Shown here piece by piece: positions 35,663 through 50,771 of a DNA stretch of 64,000 nucleotides. Position 1 is the stretch's first letter, and each line of letters opens with the position of its first letter. A program made the translations under genes and the position numbers. Origin of the DNA: Rhodanobacter denitrificans (GTDB lineage: Bacteria > Pseudomonadota > Gammaproteobacteria > Xanthomonadales > Rhodanobacteraceae); the NCBI GenBank assembly GCA_017848855.1, contig JAFIHF010000048.1:1-64000 (forward strand), read 5' to 3'. A model generated the notes under the pieces. That model was not told the origin of the DNA. It worked only from the letters and a program-made list of their open reading frames with translations, and searched no databases.

Positions 35663-36325
35663 TCAAAACGGCCGCGGGCACACCGACTGCAGGCCGTCGA
35701 TGTGTTCGTGCAGGTCGGAGGCGATGCCCTGCCACATCGGGTCGAGGATGAAGTCGATGCCTTCGCGACGCGCCAGCTTCGCGGCGGGGATGAAATCCGC
35801 GTCGCCGGCCACCAGCACGATCTGGTCCACCTGCTGCTTGTGCGCGAGCGCGGCGATGTCGATGCCGATCTTCATGTCCACCTGGGTCTGGCGCATCTCC
35901 GGCTCGTAGTGCTCGTCGCCGAGCTCCTCCCAGCGCAGGCTGCCTTCGCGCAGCTGCTGCATCGCCTGGGGTTTCAGTTTCCACTCGCCGCGCTCGGCGA
36001 GCCGGCCGAGGCGCAGCGCCATCTTGCGCTGGCGGCGCAGCTGCTCGTGCAGCTCGCGGCGGAACGCGGCGGCGGCGCTCTTGCCGAAATCCACCGGGCT
36101 GCCGCTCACCGGACGCACGAACACCTTGTCCAGCGGCGGGCAGTCGTAGAAGAAGATGCGGTACAGCGCTTCGCGCGGGCGATCCAGCGCCTTCAGGTGT
36201 TCCAGCGCCATGCCGAACACGGTCTTGGCCACGGTGCGCGCGTCGTTGGCGTCGCGCTCGCTCCACACCTTGCGGTAACGGGCGAGGAAGAAGGCGCCGT
36301 CGACGAGGATGGCGGTGCGTTGCAT
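35663..36325 (-). CDS. NYN (PIN-like) domain ribonuclease-type protein
   Basis: 220 residues. The N-terminal RTAILVDGAFFLARY carries the first acidic residue of the NYN/LabA (DUF88) fold. The central region TQVDMKIGIDIAALAHKQQVDQIVLVAGDADFIPAAKLARREGIDF contains the remaining Asp residues (D in VDMKIG and GDADF) that form the metal site. Members are predicted RNases in the cytosol; targets are unknown. No partner gene is adjacent. The fold assignment is firm, the activity is inferred. Confidence 0.85.
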   Translation of the reverse strand: MQRTAILVDGAFFLARYRKVWSERDANDARTVAKTVFGMALEHLKALDRPREALYRIFFYDCPPLDKVFVRPVSGSPVDFGKSAAAAFRRELHEQLRRQRKMALRLGRLAERGEWKLKPQAMQQLREGSLRWEELGDEHYEPEMRQTQVDMKIGIDIAALAHKQQVDQIVLVAGDADFIPAAKLARREGIDFILDPMWQGIASDLHEHIDGLQSVCPRPF

Positions 36326-36411
36326 AGGAATTCCTTATGAGTGCTGCGCGATTCGGATGACGGCCGGCCCATACTGGCCGCCCGCGACGATTTTAAGCGA
36401 TGCGCGGTGCG

Positions 36412-37335
36412 TCAAGCGGCCGGCGCCGCCGCGCCATGCGGCCGGGCCGGCAGCTGGCGGCAGTATGCCGCCGCCTCCGCCAGCAGCCATGCGCGGAACG
36501 CCTGCAGGCCGCGATGCGCCTGCGAGCGCGGCGGATACACCAGCCAGTACGCGTCCGTCACCGGCAGGTAGCGCTCGCCCAGCACCTGCAGGCGGCCGGC
36601 GTCGATCATCGACTTGGCCATCACCATGCGCCCCAGCGCCACGCCCAGGCCTTCCAGCGCCGCATGGCGCTGCGCCTCGAAGCTGTCGAACTGCGCCACG
36701 TAGCGCCGCGGCAGCTCGCCGCCGTAATGCGCGAACCAGTCGCGCCAGCGGTTCGCCGGATTGGGATCGCCCAGCAGCGGCCAGCGCGCGAGGTCGTGCG
36801 GGTCGGCGCCGCCCATGCGCGCCACCAGCGCGGGCGCGGCCACCGGCGCGATCCACTCGCCGAACAGCCGCTCGCTGTGCAGCCCCTCCCACTCGCCGCG
36901 GCCGTAGCGCAGCGCGCAGTCCACCGGCTCGCGCTCGAAATCCACCAGCGCCGAGCCGGACTGCAGGTTCAACTCCAGCTCCGGATGCGCCGCCACCAGC
37001 CGCGGCAGCCGCGGCACCAGCCAGCTGGACATGATGCCGGGGCTGGCGCTGAGCGTGAGCGCGTCGTGGTGGTATTCGCGGTAGCGCATCAGCGCGTGCT
37101 CGATGCCGTCGAAATGCTGGCCCACCGCCTCCAGCAGCCGGCAGCCTTCGGTGGTGAGCGCGACGCCGCGCGGGCCGCGCTCGAACAGTCGCCGCTCCAG
37201 CCGCTCCTCCAGCTGGCGCATCTGGTGGCTGAGCGCGCTCACGGTGAGGTGCGCCTGCTCGGCGGCGCGCGACAGCTTGCCGTGGCGAGCGACCAGCACG
37301 AACTGCTGCAGCAGGTCCAGCGAGAGCCGCGTCAT
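36412..37335 (-). CDS. LysR-family transcriptional regulator
   Basis: 307 residues. N-terminal wHTH (~1-65: LLQQFVLVARHGKLSRAAEQAHLTVSALSHQMRQLEERL) followed by a periplasmic-binding-protein-like effector domain (~90-295). The layout resembles the GcvA subgroup. It is divergent from a small reading frame at 37442 with a 106-base gap that should hold the operator. The aldo/keto reductase further downstream may also be a target (inference). The effector is unknown. Confidence 0.88.
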   Translation of the reverse strand: MTRLSLDLLQQFVLVARHGKLSRAAEQAHLTVSALSHQMRQLEERLERRLFERGPRGVALTTEGCRLLEAVGQHFDGIEHALMRYREYHHDALTLSASPGIMSSWLVPRLPRLVAAHPELELNLQSGSALVDFEREPVDCALRYGRGEWEGLHSERLFGEWIAPVAAPALVARMGGADPHDLARWPLLGDPNPANRWRDWFAHYGGELPRRYVAQFDSFEAQRHAALEGLGVALGRMVMAKSMIDAGRLQVLGERYLPVTDAYWLVYPPRSQAHRGLQAFRAWLLAEAAAYCRQLPARPHGAAAPAA

Positions 37336-37441
37336 CTTGAATGTCCTTCAAGGCAGGCTTGCGAAGATATCGCTTTTTGCGCCCGGCGCCACGCCGTACC
37401 TTGCACGCCGTCCCCACCCCCGCACTTGCAAGGAATTCATC

Positions 37442-37651
37442 ATGCGCTCGCCCTTCGTCGGCCTGCTGCTGCAGCACGGCCATGTGCATTCCCCCGAACT
37501 CGTCCGCCAGCTGAGCCGCGCGGACCAGCGCCCGCTGTCCCTGCGCGGCGCGGCCAGGCAGTTGAGCGCCGCAGACGCCGGCGCGCGGCGCAATTCCTGG
37601 CGCGGCATGGCTGGCGCCGCGCGCTACCTGTTCCTCATCAACTCGCCCTGA
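37442..37651 (+). CDS. Small hypothetical protein divergent from lysR
   Basis: 69 residues. The ATG is preceded by AAGGAA at a good distance (6-7 bases), and the frame opens directly in the LysR divergent promoter region. The sequence (MRSPFVGLLLQHGHVHSPE ... AARYLFLINSP) has no recognisable domain, signal or membrane segment. The position suggests control by the LysR gene. It may equally be a chance frame in GC-rich DNA; I rate it below even odds. Confidence 0.4.
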   Translation: MRSPFVGLLLQHGHVHSPELVRQLSRADQRPLSLRGAARQLSAADAGARRNSWRGMAGAARYLFLINSP

Positions 37652-37783
37652 TCGATTCGGCTTGACCTGAGTGGCTTGATCGGGCGCCCCCGCGTACCCA
37701 TCTCGGCGGCATCGTTCGTCGGGATGGGCCGCGCGCGGAAGCCTGCGCGGCCGCCGGCATCCCGCCCCAACCGGAGTCCCCGC

Positions 37784-38731
37784 ATGCAACCCCGTCCGCT
37801 CGGCCGCTCGCCGCTTTCCATCGCCCCGCTGGTGTTCGGCGGCAACGTGTTCGGCTGGAGCGTGGACGAGGCGCGCGCGTTCGAGCTGCTCGACGCCTAC
37901 GTCGACGGCGGCGGCAACCTGATCGACACCGCCGACGTCTACCCGGCCTGGGTGCCGGGCAACCGCGGCGGCGAGTCGGAAACCATCATCGGCAAGTGGC
38001 TGCGACAGGGCGGCAAGCGCGAGCGCGTGCTGATCGCCACCAAGGTGGCGAAGTGGGTCGAGCATCCCGGCCTGTCGCCGGTCAATATCCGCGCCGCGGT
38101 GGAAGGCTCGCTGCGGCGCCTGCAGACCGACCGCATCGACCTCTACTTCGCCCACCAGGACGACGCCAGCGTGCCGATGCACGAGACGCTGGGCGAGTTC
38201 GCGCGACTGATCGAGGAAGGCAAGGTGCGCGCGATCGGCGCCTCCAACTTCACGGCCGACCGCGTGGTCGAGGCGCTGGCGGTGTCGAAGGCATACGGCC
38301 TGCCGCGCTACGAGTGCCTGCAGCCCGAATACAACCTGGTTGCGCGCGCCGGCTACGAGGCGCAGCTCGAACCGCTGGTGCGCGCGGAGAACCTCGGCGT
38401 GACCTGCTACTACGCGCTGGCCAGCGGCTTCCTCAGTGGCAAGTACCGCAGCGCGGCCGACCTCGCCAAGAGCAGCGCGCGCGGCCGCGCGGCGCAGCGT
38501 TTCCTCAACCCGCGGGGCCTCGGCGTGCTCGCCGCGCTGGATGCGGTGGCCGCCGCGCACCGCGCCACGCCCGCCCAGGTGGCGCTGGCCTGGCTGATCG
38601 CCCGCCCCGGCATCACCGCGCCGATCGCCAGCGCCACCAGCGTGGCGCAGCTGCAGGAACTGCTGGGCGCGCTGCAGCTCACGCTGGGCAGCGACGAGAT
38701 CGCCGCGCTGGACGCGGCCAGCGCGGTCTGA
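37784..38731 (+). CDS. Aldo/keto reductase
   Basis: 315 residues. TIM-barrel AKR fold with the catalytic tetrad visible: Asp48 and Tyr53 (NLIDTADVY), Lys in IATKVAKW (~79) and His in LYFAHQDD (~119). NADPH-binding C-terminal region: PIASATSVAQLQELLGAL. It starts at MQPRPLGRSPLSIAPLVFGGN, with GGAG ~9 bases upstream. It resembles the YdjG/Tas-like cytosolic AKRs that reduce small aldehydes. Its stop codon abuts the stop of the convergent TraB/GumN gene with no gap. The substrate is not predictable. Confidence 0.9.
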   Translation: MQPRPLGRSPLSIAPLVFGGNVFGWSVDEARAFELLDAYVDGGGNLIDTADVYPAWVPGNRGGESETIIGKWLRQGGKRERVLIATKVAKWVEHPGLSPVNIRAAVEGSLRRLQTDRIDLYFAHQDDASVPMHETLGEFARLIEEGKVRAIGASNFTADRVVEALAVSKAYGLPRYECLQPEYNLVARAGYEAQLEPLVRAENLGVTCYYALASGFLSGKYRSAADLAKSSARGRAAQRFLNPRGLGVLAALDAVAAAHRATPAQVALAWLIARPGITAPIASATSVAQLQELLGALQLTLGSDEIAALDAASAV

Positions 38732-39802
38732 TCAACGCACGGCGGCGTCCACGGGCCTGTCGGCAACACTGGACGCCGGCGCCGGCTCGTCGTTCTGCTC
38801 GTTCGGCGCTTCCACCGTGTAGCCCTGCGCCTTGAGTTTGGCGAGATAACCCTGCGGCGAGAGCAGCTCGCCCATCGGCAGCAGCGCCAGCGTGCGCCGG
38901 TTCTTAGCCAGCGCATCGTCCGCCGCCTTCAGCCAGCTCTGCGCCACCTTGGCCCGCACATCCTGCAAGCCTTGCTGGCGCGCGAGGTCGGAGCCGTCGA
39001 AGGCCGCGGTGCAGGCATCGCCGTGCCGGTCGCGGCGCAACGCGGCCAGCGTGTCGATGTCGCCGGTGGCCCAGGCGTTGGCCGCCGCCTGCATGTTCGG
39101 CAGGTCGCGCTCGATGCGATCCATGGTCTGCACGAGGCAGGCCGTGTCGTCGATGCTGCCATGGCGGAACTCGGCGACGGCTTGTTTGGGATCGTCGATG
39201 GTGAACTTGAAGCTGGTGCTGACCTGCGGGATGTCGTGCTGCTTGGCCAGCTGGCGCACCCGCTTGCCGGCCACGTCGCCGTCCACGAGGCCGGCGCCCT
39301 TCACGGCAGCCTTGTACAACTCGCCGGCGGCGAAGATCGGCCGGTATTTCTCCACGCCGCTGTCGTGGCCGAGATAACGCGCCTTCAAGCTCTGCCAGCG
39401 CGCATACACCGGCGGCGGCAGCACGTCCGCCAACTTCTTGCCGTCGGGGTTGTTGCGGATGCCGATCAGGCGCGGCAACAGCATCAGCTTGCTGAAGAAG
39501 CTGCCCTTGGCGTTCACCTCGATCGCTGGCGGCAACAGCAGCGCCTGCGCGGCCAGCTCGGTGGCCTCCACCTGCTGCGACTGCCACTGCATCTGCTTCG
39601 GCAGCGGCGTGAGCGTGCCCAATATCCACAGCACGTGGTCGCCGCGGCTCACCTTCCACAGGCCCGGCCCGGGCAACTCGCCGCTCACCACCACTGCAGG
39701 CAGCTCCTTCGCCGCGCTGGTGGCCGGCGCGGGCAGCGTTTGCGCGAACGCGGGCATGGCCGCCAGACCGAACGTCACGATCAACCACGCACTGCTGCGC
39801 AT
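38732..39802 (-). CDS. TraB/GumN family secreted protein, paralogue 1
   Basis: 356 residues with a signal peptide (MRSSAWLIVTFGLAAMPAFA, cleavage ~21). TraB/GumN features: GPGLWKVSRGDHVLWILGTLTPLPKQMQW (~46-74), where LGTLTPLP replaces the family GxxH region, and a C-terminal LLPMGELLSPQGYLAKLKAQGYTVE. The family is related to Tiki-like metalloproteases, but here the expected first GTxH His appears to be Thr/Pro, so catalysis is doubtful. About half of its residues match the next gene, a tandem paralogue. It ends without a gap against the aldo/keto reductase. Confidence 0.85.
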   Translation of the reverse strand: MRSSAWLIVTFGLAAMPAFAQTLPAPATSAAKELPAVVVSGELPGPGLWKVSRGDHVLWILGTLTPLPKQMQWQSQQVEATELAAQALLLPPAIEVNAKGSFFSKLMLLPRLIGIRNNPDGKKLADVLPPPVYARWQSLKARYLGHDSGVEKYRPIFAAGELYKAAVKGAGLVDGDVAGKRVRQLAKQHDIPQVSTSFKFTIDDPKQAVAEFRHGSIDDTACLVQTMDRIERDLPNMQAAANAWATGDIDTLAALRRDRHGDACTAAFDGSDLARQQGLQDVRAKVAQSWLKAADDALAKNRRTLALLPMGELLSPQGYLAKLKAQGYTVEAPNEQNDEPAPASSVADRPVDAAVR

Positions 39803-39912
39803 GCGTCACTCCCTCGATCGGTTCCGGCGGCACCGACGGCCGCCAGGTTTCGCTCGGACCGGCAGCCGGCGGCGAAGTTCAGTGCGCCGGACCGTCGCCG
39901 GTCACGGTCGCG

Positions 39913-41013
39913 TCAATGCGTGCCGGTCGAAGCCGCCGCCGCAGGCACGGTGCCGTCGGACGTGGCCGGCGCGTCGTCCAAGCCCAACGGCGCTTCCACC
40001 GTGTAGCCCTGCGCCTTCAACTTCGCGAGGTAGCCGCCGGACGACAGCAGTTCGTCCATCGGCAGCAGCGCGAAGCTGGTCGGGTTGTCCGCCAGCGCCT
40101 TGCGCGCCGCGGCCAGCCATGTGGCTTCCATCTGCGCGGGCACGTCGTCGAGGCCGAGCTGGTGGGCGAAGCCGGCGCTGGTGACCGCGGTGACGCAGGC
40201 GTCGCGGCGGTGGCTGTCGGGCAGGCGGCGCAGTTCTCCCAGGTCACCGGTGGCCCAGGCGTTCGCGCGCGCGGTCATCGCCGGCAGGTCGTGCTCGATG
40301 CTGTCCAGCGTGCGGTTGAAGCATTCCAGATCGCTGGGCGCGGCGGCCTTGAAGGCCTTGAGCGCGTCGCGCGGATGCTGGATCTCCACGCGGTATTCCA
40401 CCGATGTCTCCGGCACGCCGTCGCGCTTGGCCAGCGCCGCTACCGTGCCCGGCACGCCGCCGTTGGCGCTGAGGCCGTTCGCCTTCAGCGCCTTCTTGTA
40501 CAGCTCCTGCGCCGCGAACAGCGGCCGCCAGCGCTCGATGCCGCTGTCGTCGCCGAGGTATTTCTGCTTCAGCACCCGCCAGCGCGCGTAGGTCGGCGCA
40601 TCCATCACCTGCTCCAGCGTCTTGCCGTCCGGGTTCTTGCGCGCGCCGTAGGCCGAAGGCAGCAGGAACAGCTTGCCGAAGAAACCCACGTCCGCTTTCA
40701 GCTTGATCTTCGGCTCCAGCAGCACCTGTTTCGACTGCGCCAGCACCTGCTCCACCTCGCGCGACTCCCACCGGATGTTGCCCGGCAGCGGCGACAGCGT
40801 GCCCAGCACCCACAGCACGTGCTCGCCCTTGCTCACCTTCCACAAACCCGGGCCGGGCACCACGCCGCTGACCACCACGGGCGCGAGCAGCGGCACGTCG
40901 CCGGGCACCGGCGGCGCCGTCGTCGTGCTGGCCGGCGGTGGCGTCTGCAGCGGCGCGGCAGGCAGGGCGGGCGCAGCCAGCGCGAAGCACAGCAGCGGAA
41001 TCCAGGGGCGCAT
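39913..41013 (-). CDS. TraB/GumN family secreted protein, paralogue 2
   Basis: 366 residues from MRPWIPLLCFALAAPALPA, a signal peptide; an ATG 9 bases earlier is an alternative, but GAGG sits at better spacing for this one. It is collinear with paralogue 1: GPGLWKVSKGEHVLWVLGTLSPLPGNIRW, KYLGDDSGIERWRPLFAAQELYKKAL, LLPMDELLSSGGYLAKLKAQGYTVEAP. The role is unknown; both probably act in the periplasm. The gap to paralogue 1 is 110 bases, so the two may be cotranscribed. Confidence 0.85.
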   Translation of the reverse strand: MRPWIPLLCFALAAPALPAAPLQTPPPASTTTAPPVPGDVPLLAPVVVSGVVPGPGLWKVSKGEHVLWVLGTLSPLPGNIRWESREVEQVLAQSKQVLLEPKIKLKADVGFFGKLFLLPSAYGARKNPDGKTLEQVMDAPTYARWRVLKQKYLGDDSGIERWRPLFAAQELYKKALKANGLSANGGVPGTVAALAKRDGVPETSVEYRVEIQHPRDALKAFKAAAPSDLECFNRTLDSIEHDLPAMTARANAWATGDLGELRRLPDSHRRDACVTAVTSAGFAHQLGLDDVPAQMEATWLAAARKALADNPTSFALLPMDELLSSGGYLAKLKAQGYTVEAPLGLDDAPATSDGTVPAAAASTGTH

Positions 41014-41373
41014 CGGGCTCATCCTCGTCGTCGGTGACCGGCGCTGTGACCGCGCCAAGTGCATGATGTTCGCTGCCTCAAGGCAACGGTGCTTGAACAG
41101 CCACGCGCGATCGATGCCTGCTGCCCGTGTCGAAGCGAAGTTGGGCGCCTGATCGAGGAAGTGGAAGCGGCCGGATGTCTGCGGCATCCGGCAGGGCGGC
41201 CCGGGCGCAAGCACATGCGGCGCCGCCCATCACCGCCCATTTACCCGCGCGGGCGGAGAGTACTTCAGCTCCGGGGCCGCCTTTCAATGAACTGTGCGAG
41301 TGTCGCGGAGCAAAGCGGTAGGCAGATGAACGGTCGACCTCCCTTCCACGGTTATCAAGACATGGAGAAGATC
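41014..41373. other. 360-base divergent intergenic region
   Basis: Lies between TraB/GumN paralogue 2 (minus) and the alpha/beta hydrolase (plus). I see no gene and no repeat. It should contain the divergent promoters; no clear -10/-35 pair could be chosen. Confidence 0.4.
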
Positions 41374-42069
41374 ATGAGCAACAAACCTGCTGTCGTGCTG
41401 GTTCACGGATTCTGGGGCGGCGCCGCCCATTGGGCCAAGGTCATCGTCGAACTCAAGCGCCTGGGCTACGACGATCTGCACGCGGTCGAGATGCCGCTGA
41501 CCTCGCTCGCCGACGACGCGGGACGCACGCGCAAGATGCTCGCGCAGATCCAGGGCCCCGTGGTACTCGTGGGCCATTCGTACGGCGGCGCGGTGATCAG
41601 CGAGGCGGGCAACCAGCCCAACGTCCGCGCGCTGGTCTTCATCGCGGCCTTTGCCCCGGATGCCGGCGAAAGCCCGGGCGGCATCACGCAGGAAAAGCTG
41701 CCGGAGGCCGCGCCGAACCTTGCCCCGGACAGCGACGGCTACCTCTGGCTGAAGCCGGACAAGTTCCATGAAAGCTTCTGCCAGGACCTGACCGCCGATG
41801 AAGGCCTGGTCATGGCGGTCACGCAGAAGGCGCCGCTGGCGAGCACGTTCGGCAACCCGGTGACCGATCCGGCATGGCGGCACAAGCCATCGTGGTATCA
41901 GGTTTCGGATCGGGATCGGATGATCAACCCCGAGAACCAGAAGAGGATGTCCGCCCGGATGAACGCCCGCAAGATCATCCATCTGGATGCGAGCCATGCG
42001 TCGCTCGCCTCGCAACCGCGCGAAGTGGCCGCGCTGATCAACGACGCGGCGTTGGCGACAGCCGCGTAA
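41374..42069 (+). CDS. Alpha/beta hydrolase (EstC/salicylate-esterase-like)
   Basis: 231 residues from MSNKPAVVLVHGFWGGAAHW; GGAGAAG lies 3-9 bases upstream, and an ATG 12 bases earlier is possible. Oxyanion region HGFWGG (11-16), nucleophile elbow GHSYGG (Ser69), Asp in SDRDRMI and catalytic His in DASHASL near the C terminus complete the triad. This short form without a lid resembles plant-type methylesterase/EstC hydrolases common in soil bacteria. Cytosolic, no signal peptide. It is convergent with icd and shares a bidirectional terminator with it. Confidence 0.87.
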   Translation: MSNKPAVVLVHGFWGGAAHWAKVIVELKRLGYDDLHAVEMPLTSLADDAGRTRKMLAQIQGPVVLVGHSYGGAVISEAGNQPNVRALVFIAAFAPDAGESPGGITQEKLPEAAPNLAPDSDGYLWLKPDKFHESFCQDLTADEGLVMAVTQKAPLASTFGNPVTDPAWRHKPSWYQVSDRDRMINPENQKRMSARMNARKIIHLDASHASLASQPREVAALINDAALATAA

Positions 42070-42089
42070 ACGGAATGCGCCTCGCGCGA

Positions 42090-42121
42090 CGCAAACGGGG
42101 CGCCGGGGCGCCCCGTTTGCG
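42090..42121. terminator. Bidirectional terminator between hydrolase and icd
   Basis: A perfect 15-base inverted repeat (42090-42104 with 42107-42121, 2-base centre) includes CAAAC/GTTTG at its outer part. It lies between two convergent stop codons (42069 and 42147). T tracts are short, so it may be helped by the converging transcription. Confidence 0.7.
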
Positions 42122-42146
42122 TTGCCCCATGGAGCGACGTCCGGCC

Positions 42147-44687
<2,541 letters not shown>

Positions 44688-45107
44688 ATGGAGCGGCGAA
44701 GGTTCCTTGCCCGCATGGGCCAGACATTGGCGGCTTTCGGTGCGCTGCCTGCGACACTGCGCGCGGAGGGCCGCAGCCATGCCCGGGCTCGGCTGCACCT
44801 GCAGGACTGCCGCATCGCCGGCAGTCAGTACTACGCCGCCCGCACCATCCTGCCCCGTTTGCGTCCCGGCGACCCGCTGCGATTGCGTCGCCAGCCCCAC
44901 AACCCGCACGACGATCGCGCCATCGAAGTGTTCTGGCGCGAGCACAAGCTCGGCTACCTGCCCCGCCTGGACAACGCCGCCGCCGCGTCCCTGCTCGATC
45001 GCGCGCATGTGCTGCGTGCCGAAATCATCGGCATCGATGATCCGGAGGAGGAGTGGGAACCGGTGCGATTGCGGGTGTGGGTCGAGCCCGAGGCGCGCTC
45101 CTCTTGA
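44688..45107 (+). CDS. HIRAN-domain protein with twin-arginine-like N terminus
   Basis: 139 residues. It opens with MERRRFLARMGQTLAAFGAL: RRRFL followed by a hydrophobic stretch is a plausible Tat signal. The rest is a HIRAN domain (~36-130): LQDCRIAGSQYYAARTILPRLRPGDPLRLRRQPHNPHDDRAIEVFW and KLGYLPRLDNAAAASLLDR. HIRAN domains usually bind DNA 3' ends in helicases, which sits oddly with export; stand-alone bacterial copies of this kind have unknown roles. GGGG lies ~10 bases upstream of the ATG. It lies 83 bases before cas3 on the same strand and might be cotranscribed, but is not a known Cas gene. Confidence 0.8.
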   Translation: MERRRFLARMGQTLAAFGALPATLRAEGRSHARARLHLQDCRIAGSQYYAARTILPRLRPGDPLRLRRQPHNPHDDRAIEVFWREHKLGYLPRLDNAAAASLLDRAHVLRAEIIGIDDPEEEWEPVRLRVWVEPEARSS

Positions 45108-45190
45108 GCGCTGCCTTCGCCTTGCCGCATACGACCTGACGGCATGCTCCAGCGACGGCAGCTGCCCCATCCGAGACCGCCTGGTGATTC

Positions 45191-47577
45191 ATGGATTATC
45201 CCTCGCTCTTCCGCCACACCACGGGCAACGCCCCGTATACCTATCAACACCGTTTGGCCGTCCAGCCGTGGCCCGACGTTCTGAATGTCCCCACAGGCCT
45301 CGGCAAGACTGCTGCGGTCAACCTGGCCTGGCTCTGGAAACGCGGCTGGCGGCAAGGCGCACGCGCAGGCCAAACCGATGCAGACACCCCGCGCCGCCTC
45401 GTCTGGTGCCTGCCGATGCGTGTGCTGGTGGAGCAAACCGCGGACAACATCCGTGCCTGGCTGAAGGCGCTCGGCATCCTGGGCAATGCCGGCGACGGCA
45501 AAATCTCGGTGCACGTGCTGATGGGCGGTGCGGACGACCTGAAAACCTGGGCCGAATATCCCGACGAGGACATGATCCTGATCGGCACCCAGGACATGCT
45601 GCTGTCGCGTGCGCTGATGCGCGGCTACGGCATGAGCCGCTACCAGTGGCCGATCCATTTCTCTCTCCTGCACAACGACTGCCTGTGGGTGTTCGACGAA
45701 GTGCAACTGATGGGCGCGGGGCTGGCTACCTCGACGCAACTGGAAGCCTTCCGGCGCCGCTTCCCGCTGGCGCGCCACAGCCGTTCGCTATGGGTCTCGG
45801 CCACACTGAATCGTGCGTGGCTGGACACCGTCGATTTCAGGCCGCATCTGGAAACGCTCGCCACACTCGGTATCGGCGACGAGGATCGCCAGCAAGCCGG
45901 CGACCGGCTCCGTGCCGTCAAGAGCCTGTACAAACTGGACGTGCGCCTGACTCGCGAAGCCGGCAACAAGAAAGGGCTGGAGACACATCTCCAGGCCATG
46001 CGGGATGCGATCCTGCAGGCGCATGACACCCGCGGCCAGACTCTCGTCATCGTCAACCGTGTCGAGCGTGCGCAGCAGTTGTTCCGCCTGTTGCGTGCGA
46101 AACGGCCCGACAAGGCCGACCTCCTGCTCCACGCCCGCTTCCGCGCCGCCGAGCGCGCAAAGCAAGCCGAACGCCTGCGCGACACGGGAGCCTGCGCCGA
46201 CCGCATCGTCGTCGCCACCCAGGCGATCGAGGCTGGCGTCGATATTTCCTCGAAGTTGCTGGTGACCGAACTGGCTCCGTGGTCGTCGCTGGTACAGCGC
46301 TTCGGCCGCTGCAACCGCTACGGCGAGCACAACGCCGACGGCGCGCGCATCCTGTGGCTGGACATCGAGGACGACAAGGACTTGTCGCTGCCCTACACGG
46401 CCGCCGAACTGGCTGTCGCGCGCGGCAAGCTGGAGGGCTTGCATGACGCCAGCCCGCAGGTCCTGCCCGCCACCGACGAGGCACGTCCGCTCACCGCCGT
46501 ACTGCGCCGCAAGGACCTGCTCGACCTGTTCAACACCGATCCCGACCTGTCCGGTTTCGACGTGGACGTGTCCGACTACATCCGCGACAACGATCGGCCC
46601 GGCGTGCAGGTGTTCTGGCGCGACTTCGACGATCCCAACCAGGACAAACCTCAGGTACAACCGGGTCGCGCCGAACTGTGCCCGGTCTCCATCGGCCAGG
46701 CCCGCGACCTTCACAAGCGTGGCGCCTGGCGCTGGGACACGCTGGACGACCGTTGGGTCAGGCTGGAATATCCGCCGCGCCCCGGCATGACGTTGTTGCT
46801 GAAAGCGGCTGACGGAGGCTACGACGAGGAGGTCGGCTTCGATACCGATCTCAGGAAATCGCCGGTGCTTGTCATTGCGCCTGCGGAATCCTTGCCGGAA
46901 AACGCCTTCGGCGAGGATTGGCGTTCGCGGCAGAACCGGCCCGTGGGGCTGGCCGACCATCTGGGACACGTTGCCGAACAAGCCGAAAAGCTCTGTACCG
47001 CGGCAGGCGAAACCGTCCACAGGGGCAGTGTCGTCCGTGCCGGCCGCTGGCACGACCTCGGCAAGGCCCATGCAGTGTTCCACGCCACCATGCATTGCTG
47101 CGACAAGGCACCCGCGAGCTTCCTCGCCAAATCGCCATGCAATGGACGCCACAGCCGCCCGTTCTTCCGCCACGAACTGGCCTCCATGCTGGCATGGCTT
47201 GCCCAGCACAACGGCGAACCGGATGCCGACCTCATCGCCTACCTGGTCGCCGCCCACCACGGCAAGGTGCGCATGAGCCTGCGCGCCATGCCGACCGAGA
47301 GCGCCGAGCCCGGTATCCAGCGTTTCGCCCGCGGCGTATGGGAAGGCGACACCCTGCCCGCGCTGGACTTCGACGGCGAGCACAGCGACGAAACCCGGCT
47401 GAGCCTTGCCCTGATGGAGCTGGGCGAAGGCGCACAGGGCCCCTCCTGGAGCGAGCGTGCATCGAATCTGCTGGAGCACCACGGCCCCTTCAGGCTGGCA
47501 TGGCTGGAAACGCTGGTGCGCATCGCCGACTGGCGCGCCTCCGCTGCCGAGCAAGCGCCGAACAACGGAGACCCGGC

Positions 47578-47581
<4 letters not shown>
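45191..47581 (+). CDS. cas3: Type I-G Cas3 helicase-nuclease (helicase-HD order)
   Basis: 796 residues. N-terminal SF2 helicase: Walker A NVPTGLGKTA (32-41), DEVQ box (169-172), SAT (203-205), QRFGRCNR (369-376). The HD nuclease is at the C terminus: LADHLGHV (~588), RWHDLGK (His621-Asp622), RHE (~660), AAHHGKV (His689-690) and RIADWRA (Asp780). HD after helicase is the arrangement of type I-G (formerly I-U); in most other subtypes HD comes first. It degrades DNA recruited by the effector complex. The stop overlaps the csx17 ATG. First gene of the cas operon. Confidence 0.93.
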
Positions 47582-50768
<3,187 letters not shown>

Positions 50769-50771
50769 ACC

